Shown piece after piece: positions 15,738-22,135 of a stretch of DNA of 22,904 bases; positions within the stretch are counted from its first letter, which is position 1, and each line of letters begins with the position of its first letter. Source of the DNA: Desulfotomaculum sp. (GTDB lineage Bacteria > Bacillota > Desulfotomaculia > Desulfotomaculales > Nap2-2B); the NCBI GenBank assembly GCA_003485325.1, contig DMZI01000040.1, positions 1 through 22,904 on the forward strand, in the 5' to 3' direction. Position numbers and translations under genes: made by a program. Under the pieces are notes generated by a model that searched no databases, was not told where the DNA came from, and was given only the letters and a program-made list of their open reading frames with translations.

Positions 15738-16598
15738 TTAATGAATAGCTTTTTTCTTAAATCTACCCCCGTATATTTCGTGGACATGGCTTATTGTCAC
15801 AAAAGCATTTTGGTCAATTTCTTTTACAATCGCTTTTAACTTAGCGATTTCAAGCCGCGTTATAACTGAATATAATACATTTTTGGGTTCTCCGGAATAA
15901 CCTCCTTTTCCCTCCAGGAATGTTACGCCTCTGCCTAAACGCGCTATGATCACTTCGGCAATCTCTGCCGGTTTGTCGGATACTATAAAGACAGATTTGG
16001 ACTCATCCAGTCCTTCAATGGTTAAATCTATGACATTGAAAGTAATGTAATAAGCAAGCAGGGAATACATTGCTCTGTCCCAGCCAAATACAAAACCCGC
16101 GCTGGAAATGATAAAGACATTGAAAAACATGACTATTTCTCCAACGGAAAAACCGGTTTTTTTATCAAGTATGATTGCGACAACCTCTGTGCCGTCCAGG
16201 GAACCTCCGTGCCTGATAATTATACCTATGCCTGCTCCTAAAACGATCCCGCCAAAAACCGAGGCCAGCAGAAGGTCCTGTGTTACCGGAGTATGCAGAT
16301 GCAGTACGGTAACCCAAAAAGAAAGTGAGGTAACTGAAAATAGAGTTGAAAAAACAAAGGTTTTCCCGATATGGTTATAGCCAATACATAAAAAAGGCAG
16401 ATTTAAAACGAAAATAAAAATTCCAAGAGGGAGGTGGGACAAATAGCTTGCTATAATTGATATTCCGACAACGCCGCCGTCGATGATTCTGTTTGGGACC
16501 AAAAAAGCTTCAAGCCCCAGCGCGGCGACTAGTGAACCAAAAGAGAGGATGACATACTTTTTAAATGTTATCCAGAAAAAATTAAGTCTCTCCGTCAT
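15738..16598 (-). CDS. YitT family integral membrane protein
   Basis: A 286-aa membrane protein of the YitT family (DUF161 repeats plus a C-terminal DUF2179 domain). Five to six hydrophobic segments fill residues 10-185, with the family motifs FLVPNRIIDGGVVGISI and IIIRHGGSLDGTEVVA. A soluble DUF2179 region (about 200-280) includes VFIVSDKPAEIAEVI, LGRGVTFLEGKGGYSG and NAFVTISHVHEIYG. The family is common in Firmicutes, with several copies per genome. No substrate is established; a transport or ligand-sensing role has been suggested. The ATG start is supported by CAGGTG about 6 nt upstream. It is monocistronic on the evidence of the long flanking gaps. Confidence 0.88.
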   Translation of the reverse strand: MTERLNFFWITFKKYVILSFGSLVAALGLEAFLVPNRIIDGGVVGISIIASYLSHLPLGIFIFVLNLPFLCIGYNHIGKTFVFSTLFSVTSLSFWVTVLHLHTPVTQDLLLASVFGGIVLGAGIGIIIRHGGSLDGTEVVAIILDKKTGFSVGEIVMFFNVFIISSAGFVFGWDRAMYSLLAYYITFNVIDLTIEGLDESKSVFIVSDKPAEIAEVIIARLGRGVTFLEGKGGYSGEPKNVLYSVITRLEIAKLKAIVKEIDQNAFVTISHVHEIYGGRFKKKAIH

Positions 16599-16980
16599 TA
16601 ACGCACCTGTGCAAATTCTATTTTACCCCAGGCAAAGAAAAGAGCAATTCATATAATAACTATTATGCCTACAATAATTCCTGCACACTTTAACACTGTC
16701 TGAACTCCTAATGACACTAAGCTTCATTCCATACCATTATACAATAAAAATATGCTTTGAGTCTGCCTGCTCTATCTTAAATACCTTTCTTTTAGAAGCA
16801 GGGCAGGGAGGTTTAGAAATTTACAAACTTTGTGCCTGTTATCCTAAAAATGCTGATAGGAAATTCTTAAAGCACAAAAAAAAGGGTTTAATTAAACCCT
16901 TTTTTAAAGCTTCGTTCGCCTGGTAAAAAACAAAGTCAGTTTGCAATTTATGAAGAGCCCCCGGGCTCTTTGAATACCTA
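16599..16980. other. 382-bp intergenic region with terminators
   Basis: This stretch separates yitT from the fmdB-like gene. It contains the palindromic terminator at 16876-16905 and a GC-rich hairpin at 16953-16970 (AAGAGCCC/GGGCTCTT) directly after the fmdB-like stop. The hairpin has no T-run and may protect the transcript 3' end. An open frame on the plus strand at 16711-16926 runs through the terminator, has no ribosome binding site and resembles nothing known, so it is not called. Confidence 0.5.
16876..16905. terminator. Bidirectional intrinsic terminator
   Basis: A perfect palindrome, GGGTTTAA/TTAAACCC (16884-16899), is flanked by eight A on the left and six T on the right. It can therefore act on both strands. 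In context it ends the minus-strand fmdB-like transcript, about 75 nt after the stop codon. Confidence 0.75.
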
Positions 16981-17154
16981 TCACCCGCCGGGAGCGCTGG
17001 TAGTGGGGCCTATGGGAACAACTTTTTGCTTGCTTGCCTGCTGCTCGACTTCAGTGCTTTTACAGGAAGGACAGGTTACTTGCCTTTCCTTTTCAGATAC
17101 CAGATCTTTAAAGGTATGTCCGCAATTCCCGCATTTAAATGTATAAACTGGCAT
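16981..17154 (-). CDS. FmdB-type zinc ribbon protein
   Basis: A 57-aa protein of the FmdB/CxxC_CXXC_SSSS putative regulatory family. It begins MPVYTFKC and has two zinc-knuckle pairs, Cys8-x2-Cys11 and Cys28-x2-Cys31, followed by a low-complexity tail rich in Ser, Pro and Gly. Such proteins bind zinc; their regulatory role is inferred from old genetic context only. The ATG at 17154 is preferred over an in-frame GTG three codons upstream, because GAGGTG lies 6 nt before the ATG and matches the family N-terminus. It is a single gene between two terminators. Confidence 0.8.
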   Translation of the reverse strand: MPVYTFKCGNCGHTFKDLVSEKERQVTCPSCKSTEVEQQASKQKVVPIGPTTSAPGG

Positions 17155-17285
17155 TTCCCACACCTCACTTTCTTAACCTTTTATTCGCATTTTAATTAAA
17201 CTTTAATATTTCATATATTTATTACTATTATATTTTAAGCAATATCTGACTGCAATATTTTTTAAAAATTTTGTTTTTACTTTAC

Positions 17286-17316
17286 AATAATAAAATAGGA
17301 GGGAATAAATCCCCCC
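17286..17316 (-). terminator. Intrinsic terminator after the DUF2512 gene
   Basis: On the minus strand, GGGGGGA-TTTAT-TCCCTCC (17298-17316; 7 bp with one G-T pair) is followed by TATTTTATTATT. It lies about 30 nt beyond the stop of the minus-strand DUF2512 gene, the right position for its terminator. Confidence 0.65.
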
Positions 17317-17343
17317 AAAGTTTTTATGACCTTAGATAGATTT

Positions 17344-17709
17344 TTACAGTTCGTCCTGGGGACCTTTAACTGTTTTGTTGGAATTAATCAGCCAGGAATG
17401 CTGAAAAATTTCAGTTATTGTAAAAAGTAACGCTGTAGATATAGCTCCCCCGAAACTTAAGCGGAGTCCCTTCATAAAAAATGGAACGACATATATAATC
17501 AGGGTGGCAGCAACAAAATCAATTGCCGAACTAATCCACAGTGTCCCAGGTTTTAAAATATAAAGTTCCATTGTATGTGCGGCTACCGCAAGGATAAGTC
17601 CGATTATTACGGGCTGATAAAGCGCTGTAAAACTTACTTGCCTGAAAAAAAGGCCCGAAATGTAGATTATCAAGGGGCAAACAATTATTTTCACTAAAAA
17701 CCCCGCCAT
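17344..17709 (-). CDS. DUF2512 small membrane protein
   Basis: A 121-aa protein with four hydrophobic segments (about residues 3-22, 30-48, 58-80 and 85-103) and a short hydrophilic tail. The size, the start (KIIVCPLIIYISG) and the pattern fit DUF2512, a family of small four-helix membrane proteins found in spore-forming Firmicutes. Its function is unknown. The ATG start has a strong AAAGGAG 8 nt upstream. It stands alone on the minus strand, with its own terminator downstream and about 160 bp without a gene before it. Confidence 0.72.
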   Translation of the reverse strand: MAGFLVKIIVCPLIIYISGLFFRQVSFTALYQPVIIGLILAVAAHTMELYILKPGTLWISSAIDFVAATLIIYVVPFFMKGLRLSFGGAISTALLFTITEIFQHSWLINSNKTVKGPQDEL

Positions 17710-17867
17710 AAAAGATCTCCTTTTTGAACATATGTTTTCCGTTTGTGAGATCTTTATGCCGTCTATTGGAGAGGGGATTAAATGAAGGTGAGTAAAATTA
17801 ATGAACTTTTACCTTGAGAGCAGCTTCATAAAAACAGGTATAGAAGCGATGAATTCTTAAAGAGTTT

Positions 17868-18491
17868 TTAATCCACAAGGGACTGCTGGTAGGCGAGTTC
17901 ATCTATAGCTTTAATGTAAGCGTCGTTCAGATTTTTTCCGATGCGGACCAGTAACATATTAGCGGCATGTTCAAGTATTTCCGGGTCATCGGTGTGCTTC
18001 CGCTTAAAACCCATACGGGCGTACATTTTAGTGAGCATTTTTCTGTAATTCCAAAAGTTCAGCTTGGTTCCCTTTAAATCCCAATGCTGATGGAACTCGT
18101 TGATTATTACAATATAATCTTCCATTACTTCATTTTTAAACGCTTCCTGAAGAAGAGCTGTGGCAATTCCCTTACGCTGCCACTGTTTGCTTACTTCAAT
18201 AGCGCCAAGTTCGAGAACGCGGGGGTGTCTGCTCCATCGTGAATACCGGCTCGGGTAATGGAAATTAAGGTATCCGATAATTGTCTGGCCTTGTCTGGCA
18301 ATATAAACCAGCCCCTCCGGCAAGTCGGCCACTATCATTAATGCCTCCTTTTGACGGGTCGGATTTCGAAAATTGCTTAAATTTTCATCTATTGTCAAGG
18401 AGGCGATATATTCACTTTCTACAGGGCCTTCAATTGCTACCGGCCCTCCTGGTGAATCAAATTCTTTTTTATTCTTAAATTCAGTTGCCAA
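17868..18491 (-). CDS. acuA: AcuA-type GNAT protein acetyltransferase
   Basis: A 207-aa GNAT acetyltransferase closely patterned on B. subtilis AcuA (210 aa). Shared blocks include the IEGPV start, LPEGLVYIARQGQTIIGYL, the acetyl-CoA loop region ELGAIEVSKQWQRKGIATALL, the DYIVIINEFHQHWDLKG block, NFWNYRKML, and the end ANMLLVRIGKN. AcuA acetylates and inactivates acetyl-CoA synthetase (AcsA) at its active-site lysine, so here it probably controls acetate activation. The start is TTG with GGTG about 7 nt upstream. The acuB/acuC partners and acsA are not adjacent, so this is an orphan acuA. The sister region DEPEI is kept as DDPEI. Confidence in the family is high; the target is inferred. Confidence 0.85.
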   Translation of the reverse strand: MATEFKNKKEFDSPGGPVAIEGPVESEYIASLTIDENLSNFRNPTRQKEALMIVADLPEGLVYIARQGQTIIGYLNFHYPSRYSRWSRHPRVLELGAIEVSKQWQRKGIATALLQEAFKNEVMEDYIVIINEFHQHWDLKGTKLNFWNYRKMLTKMYARMGFKRKHTDDPEILEHAANMLLVRIGKNLNDAYIKAIDELAYQQSLVD

Positions 18492-18738
18492 ATATAATCA
18501 CCACTCTTTATTATTCTTTATTATATCAAGTTTAACCTATTATTAAATAGAAATATTCTGAAGAATCCTCTTAAATCCTTCTTTTTTCGAAAATATTTTT
18601 AAAAGTGGCGGACTTATCAGATACATTTAAACTTTTATCCATTTTTTTCAAGGAGTTATTTTTATAAACCAGCCTAAAAAGACGGCCGCTTATTAAGCGT
18701 TTTACAATTTGGAAAAGGGGTTCTTTTGCTTCATTTCC
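18492..18738. other. Intergenic region between acuA and the rpsB promoter
   Basis: The 395-bp gap before rpsB begins with this AT-rich stretch between divergently oriented genes. No gene was seen. The minus-strand acuA promoter should lie near its left end, but no clear -35/-10 pair was picked. One AAGGAG-like word near 18650 has no start codon after it. Confidence 0.4.
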
Positions 18739-18767
18739 TTGCGTTGCCTGAAAGTTTATGTTAAAAT
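18739..18767 (+). promoter_or_regulatory. Promoter of the rpsB operon
   Basis: TTGCGT (18739-18744) and TAAAAT (18762-18767) are 17 bp apart, and the -10 has an extended TG at 18759-18760 (TG-T-TAAAAT). Start of transcription is expected near 18774, giving a leader of about 110 nt before rpsB. Confidence 0.6.
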
Positions 18768-18802
18768 ACTTGAGGTGTTAAATACACACGCCTTTTGGAT
18801 TT

Positions 18803-18837
18803 CCGGCAAGGTTGCCCCGCAGCCGGGGGTTTGCCGG
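18803..18837 (+). promoter_or_regulatory. Structured rpsB leader hairpin
   Basis: CCGGCAA (18803-18809) pairs exactly with TTGCCGG (18831-18837). Inside, CCCC (18815-18818) can pair with GGGG (18825-18828), giving a two-part stem. It lies in the 5' leader about 50 nt before the rpsB start, and no T-run follows. This is the place expected for an S2 autoregulatory leader, but I do not recognise a described motif. Confidence 0.5.
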
Positions 18838-18886
18838 TAAAGATGACAGTGGCGGAGGTTAAAAACCATAGGAGGGAGGTGGACTA

Positions 18887-19591
18887 TTGGCTATAATTTC
18901 AATGAAGCAACTCTTAGAGGCAGGGGTGCACTTCGGTCATCAAACAAGGCGATGGAATCCCAAGATGGCTCCTTATATTTTTACGGACAGGAACGGCATT
19001 TATATTATAGATTTACAGAAGACGGTAAAAAAAATAGAAGAAGCTTATAATTATGTCAAACAAGTTGCTGCAGACGGAGGTACTCTTCTTTTTGTGGGAA
19101 CCAAAAAGCAGGCGCAGGATGCAATTAAAGAAGAGGCCGACAGGTGCGGCATGTTTTATGTTAATCAGCGCTGGTTAGGTGGTATGCTGACAAACTTTCA
19201 GACGATCCGCGCCCGCATAGACCGTTTGTGCGAATTGGAACAGATGGAGAATGACAATACCCTTGGATTGCTGCCCAAGAAGGAAGTTGCAGGCCTGATG
19301 CGGGAAAAAGAGAAGCTGCAGAAGTCTGTTGGTGGTATTAAAGGCATGAAAAAGCCGCCCGATGCAATTTTCGTTATTGATCCCCGCAAAGAGAGAATTG
19401 CAATGGCTGAAGCACGCAAATTGGAAATACCTATCGTAGCGGTTGTGGATACGAACTGTGATCCGGAAGAAGTTGACTATGTTATTCCGGGAAACGATGA
19501 TGCTATCCGTGCAGTCCGGTTGTTGACCAGCAAAATGGCAGACGCCTATTTGGAAGGCAAACAGGGAGAGCAACTGGCAGAAGCGCTTTAA
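18887..19591 (+). CDS. rpsB: 30S ribosomal protein S2
   Basis: A 234-aa ribosomal protein S2 of the small subunit. It starts MAIISMKQLLEAGVHFGHQ and contains the S2 signatures RRWNPKMAPYIFTDRNG and PDAIFVIDPRKERIA, plus the PIVAVVDTNCDP block. S2 binds late in 30S assembly near the neck and is needed for S1 binding. The start is TTG, preceded by a strong GGAGGGAGGTGG site. It is the first gene of the classic rpsB-tsf-pyrH-frr-uppS operon, with its own extended -10 promoter and structured leader. A terminator-like hairpin lies between it and tsf, so rpsB may be made in excess of the downstream genes. Confidence 0.97.
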   Translation: MAIISMKQLLEAGVHFGHQTRRWNPKMAPYIFTDRNGIYIIDLQKTVKKIEEAYNYVKQVAADGGTLLFVGTKKQAQDAIKEEADRCGMFYVNQRWLGGMLTNFQTIRARIDRLCELEQMENDNTLGLLPKKEVAGLMREKEKLQKSVGGIKGMKKPPDAIFVIDPRKERIAMAEARKLEIPIVAVVDTNCDPEEVDYVIPGNDDAIRAVRLLTSKMADAYLEGKQGEQLAEAL

Positions 19592-19615
19592 TTCGGGATT
19601 AGTATGTTTTTTTGG

Positions 19616-19640
19616 GCGGGAGATATCTCCTGCATTTTTC
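19616..19640 (+). terminator. Terminator-like hairpin between rpsB and tsf
   Basis: GCGGGAG-ATAT-CTCCTGC (19616-19633, one G-T pair) is followed by ATTTTTC. It starts about 25 nt after the rpsB stop and 110 nt before tsf. It looks like a partial intrinsic terminator reducing read-through into tsf. Confidence 0.6.
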
Positions 19641-19742
19641 TATAAAGGGTTTTTTGTGGAGGGCAATGGGTAAAATACTTAGTTATAAAAGGAAATATAT
19701 GACAATATTTTGCTGTTTAACAAGGGAGGATTTAAGGGGACT

Positions 19743-20342
19743 ATGGCTGAAGTAACTGCAGCAATGGTTAAAGAACTGCGCGAGCGCACAGGTTCGGGAA
19801 TGATGGATTGTAAGAGGGCATTAAATGAAGTTGGATGCGATATGGAGAAGGCGATCGATTACCTCAGGGAAAAAGGCCTGGCCGCTGCTTCAAAAAAGGC
19901 AGGCCGGGTAGCCAGTGAAGGGTTGGTCGATTCATACATCCACTTGGCTGGCCGGATAGGTGTTTTGATTGAAGTAAACTGTGAAACTGATTTTGTAGCG
20001 AAAACTGATGATTTCCGATCCCTTGTACATGAACTTTCGATGCAGGTGGCTGCAGCCAAGCCGGAATTCGTCCGGAGGGAGGATGTACCGGAACAGAAGG
20101 TCCAAAAAGAAAGGGAGATTCTGGCAGCGCAGGTCAAAGATGAAGGAAAACCTGAAAAGATTATCCAAAAGATTGTGGACGGGCGGCTGGAAAAATTCTT
20201 TAAGGAAAGCTGCCTTCTTGAACAACCTTTTATCAAAAACCCCGATCTGACAGTGCAGCAAGTTCTAAACGAAAGAATTATGCGCCTGGGTGAAAATATT
20301 ATTGTAAGAAGATTTGCCCGTTTTGAACTCGGTGAGGGCTAA
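19743..20342 (+). CDS. tsf: Elongation factor Ts
   Basis: A 199-aa nucleotide exchange factor for EF-Tu. It shows the N-terminal UBA-like module (MVKELRERTGSGMMDCKRAL, with the GLAAASKKAGR and ASEG signature) and the EF-Tu contact motif CETDFVAKTDDF. One core subdomain follows. The length matches the short EF-Ts of thermophiles and clostridia-type Firmicutes, which lack the second core subdomain of the 283-aa E. coli protein. The ATG at 19743 gives the conserved MAEVTA start. AGGGG is only about 3 nt upstream, with GGGAGG further back. The frame is open upstream to about 19710, but that part is not family-like. It is the second gene of the operon, 38 bp before pyrH. Confidence 0.95.
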   Translation: MAEVTAAMVKELRERTGSGMMDCKRALNEVGCDMEKAIDYLREKGLAAASKKAGRVASEGLVDSYIHLAGRIGVLIEVNCETDFVAKTDDFRSLVHELSMQVAAAKPEFVRREDVPEQKVQKEREILAAQVKDEGKPEKIIQKIVDGRLEKFFKESCLLEQPFIKNPDLTVQQVLNERIMRLGENIIVRRFARFELGEG

Positions 20343-20380
20343 GCGGGAATCAATTAGGAAAAGGGGGATAACCCTGCATT

Positions 20381-21118
20381 ATGTTTGATTCGGGTAATCC
20401 CAAATATAAGCGTGTTGTTCTGAAACTGAGCGGAGAAGCCCTGGCAGGTTCTCTTGGCTTTGGAATAGATCCTTACGTGGTCAAGTCGATTGCCGTCCAA
20501 ATTCAGGAAGTCATTCAGATGGATATTCAGGTGGCGGTTGTCGTCGGCGGCGGTAATATATGGCGGGGTGTTGCTGGAAGCGCAAAAGGTATGGACAGGG
20601 CAGCGGCTGATTATATGGGAATGCTTGCTACCGTGATCAATTCTCTTGCTTTGCAGGATGCCCTTGAAAAACGAGGAGTAGTCAGCCGTGTTCAATCAGC
20701 TATAGAGATGCGTGAAATAGCTGAGCCGTATATACGCCGCAGGGCCATCCGGCATCTGGAGAAAGGCCGGGTGGTTATATTTGCGGGTGGCACCGGCAAC
20801 CCGTACTTTTCTACTGATACCACCGCTGCCCTGCGTGCAGCGGAAATTGAGGCAGAGGTCATTTTGATGGCAAAAAGGGTAAGCGGAGTTTATGACGATG
20901 ATCCTTTAAAAAACCCGCTGGCAAAAAGGTTTGAGCGGTTGACTTATATCGATGTGCTGAACAAGGGCCTTGCTGTAATGGATGCCACAGCGACGTCACT
21001 GTGTATGGACAACAGTATCCCGGTAGTAGTTTTCAATTTAAATGAAGTTGGAAATATAAAAAGAGCTGTTTTAGGCGAGAATATAGGCACCTATGTTGGA
21101 GGTGTACGCATTGAGTAA
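20381..21118 (+). CDS. pyrH: Uridylate kinase (UMP kinase)
   Basis: A 245-aa bacterial UMP kinase of the amino-acid kinase fold, hexameric, converting UMP and ATP to UDP and ADP. Clear blocks are KRVVLKLSGEALAG (phosphate loop), VAVVVGGGNIWRG, DYMGMLATVINSLALQDAL, GGTGNPYFSTDTTAALRA and the DATATSLCMDN region. Length is typical. The ATG at 20381 is the first possible start, as TAA lies a few codons upstream in frame. The nearest GGGGG site is about 14 nt away, longer than ideal, and partly pairs with CCC just after it, which could lower translation. The end overlaps frr by 8 bp, which suggests coupled translation. Confidence 0.96.
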   Translation: MFDSGNPKYKRVVLKLSGEALAGSLGFGIDPYVVKSIAVQIQEVIQMDIQVAVVVGGGNIWRGVAGSAKGMDRAAADYMGMLATVINSLALQDALEKRGVVSRVQSAIEMREIAEPYIRRRAIRHLEKGRVVIFAGGTGNPYFSTDTTAALRAAEIEAEVILMAKRVSGVYDDDPLKNPLAKRFERLTYIDVLNKGLAVMDATATSLCMDNSIPVVVFNLNEVGNIKRAVLGENIGTYVGGVRIE

Positions 21119-21668
21119 TCCGTTCATTGAGGAAGCCGAATCCAATATGAAAAAAAGCGTTGAGGTGATTAAAAAGGAATTTGCCTCACTGCGGGCTGGA
21201 AGAGCGACACCGGCGCTGCTGGATAAAATCATGGTATCCTATTATGGCAGCATGATGCCTGTTAATCAGCTTGCCAGTATTACTGCGCCCGAAGCCAGGC
21301 TTTTAATTATTCAGCCCTGGGATAAAGCAGCCCTGCCAGATATTGAAAAGGCAATTATGAAATCGGACCTTGGGATAAATCCGAGTAGCGACGGAACTAT
21401 AATCAGGTTGGCTATTCCTCAGTTAACTCAGCAAAGAAGGGTAGAACTGGTAAAACTACTTAAAAAGAAAGCCGAGGAAGGCAAGGTGGCAATACGCAAT
21501 ATCCGCCGGGATATGAATGATCTTTTAAAACAGGAGCAAAAAGATGGAGATATTTCGGAGGATGATCTGCGCCGTTTTCAGGATGACGTACAAAAGCAAA
21601 CAGATAAATACATCAAGGAAATTGATGCATTGGTCAAACTCAAGGAGCAGGAGATTATGCAGGTATGA
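21111..21668 (+). CDS. frr: Ribosome recycling factor
   Basis: A 185-aa protein, exactly the usual length of RRF, which with EF-G splits post-termination ribosomes. The three-helix bundle and the small beta domain are recognisable: KKEFASLRAGRATPALLDKI, the PEARLLIIQPWDK block, DLGINPSSDGTIIRLAIPQL, and QQRRVELVKLLKKKAEEGK. The start is TTG at 21111, with GGAGGTG 6 nt upstream. This TTG lies inside the last codons of pyrH, giving an 8-bp overlap. The stop TGA overlaps the ATG of the next small gene (ATGA at 21665-21668), so three genes are tightly joined. Confidence 0.95.
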   Translation: MSNPFIEEAESNMKKSVEVIKKEFASLRAGRATPALLDKIMVSYYGSMMPVNQLASITAPEARLLIIQPWDKAALPDIEKAIMKSDLGINPSSDGTIIRLAIPQLTQQRRVELVKLLKKKAEEGKVAIRNIRRDMNDLLKQEQKDGDISEDDLRRFQDDVQKQTDKYIKEIDALVKLKEQEIMQV

Positions 21669-21868
21669 AGCAACCTGACGTTTTAGCTTTAGAATTTGAT
21701 CAGGCCAGGGCTATCTGCGAAAACGAAGGTTTAGAGGTTGAAATAGCTTTTACGAAGCCGCCTTCAGGAAACCCGGATGGGTTTTTGAGGGTTGTCCGCA
21801 GTAAGTTTATCAATGAAAACAAAATAATGCTTACCGTAGCTTACCAGAATTGGAGAAAGGAGGTGTAG
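21665..21868 (+). CDS. Small PASTA-like hypothetical protein
   Basis: A 67-aa protein translated from an ATG that overlaps the frr stop (ATGA). The pattern (PDVLALEFDQARAICENEG, then LEVEIAFTKPP, then GFLRVVRSK and IMLTVAYQNW) follows a single PASTA-type repeat: an A-x-x-x-x-x-x-G-L helix, then strands ending in a LTV element. It has no signal peptide or membrane segment, so unlike PASTA kinases it seems to be cytosolic. Ribosome binding sites (AGGAG words) lie within the end of frr. It is followed by the ferredoxin gene after only 4 bp. Function is unknown. Its tight placement suggests co-regulation with ribosome recycling, not necessarily a role in it. Confidence 0.6.
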   Translation: MKQPDVLALEFDQARAICENEGLEVEIAFTKPPSGNPDGFLRVVRSKFINENKIMLTVAYQNWRKEV

Positions 21869-21872
21869 ACAG

Positions 21873-22040
21873 GTGGCTTATCGAATTACAGATGAATGCC
21901 TGGGTTGTGGAACCTGCCTGGAATCTTGTCCAAACGAAGCAATAATTGAGGGTGAAATATATGTGATTGATCAAGAAAAGTGTTCAGAATGTGGTACCTG
22001 CCTGGAATCGTGCCCGACAGAGGCAATTGTCGAGGAGTAA
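21873..22040 (+). CDS. 2[4Fe-4S] ferredoxin
   Basis: A 55-aa clostridial-type ferredoxin. Two canonical cluster motifs are present: C-x2-C-x2-C-x3-CP in CLGCGTCLESCPNEA and again in CSECGTCLESCPTEA, each with the usual EAI. It would carry low-potential electrons in the cytosol of an anaerobe. The two halves share CGTCLESCP exactly, the known ancestral duplication. The start is GTG, with AAAGGAGG 7 nt upstream. Translation is likely coupled to the preceding gene, whose TAG falls just before it. A terminator follows directly. Its place between frr and uppS is not the usual gene order outside this group. Confidence 0.92.
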   Translation: MAYRITDECLGCGTCLESCPNEAIIEGEIYVIDQEKCSECGTCLESCPTEAIVEE

Positions 22041-22059
22041 AGAGGAGAAAAAATTTTTA

Positions 22060-22085
22060 AACCCCCTCTTTTTGTAGAGGGGGTT
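22060..22085. terminator. Hairpin after the ferredoxin gene
   Basis: AACCCCCTC (22060-22068) pairs perfectly with GAGGGGGTT (22077-22085) across an 8-nt loop. It starts 20 nt after the ferredoxin stop and ends about 50 nt before uppS. On the plus strand the following bases (GCATTT) form only a weak T-tract, so partial termination is likely and uppS may still be read from rpsB. Confidence 0.6.
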
Positions 22086-22135
22086 GCATTTACCTTCGTT
22101 TTAGAACCGGCCAGGGGCAGGAGGCACGTGTTTTG

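Noticed and set aside
16711..16926. 71-aa plus-strand open frame
   Set aside because: It passes through the palindromic terminator at 16876-16905 and has no ribosome binding site or family pattern.
17782..17817. 11-codon ORF with a strong GGAGAGGGG site (MKVSKINELLP)
   Set aside because: The start resembles the first residues of FlgM-like proteins and has a good site, but 11 codons are too few to support a gene; it might be a remnant.
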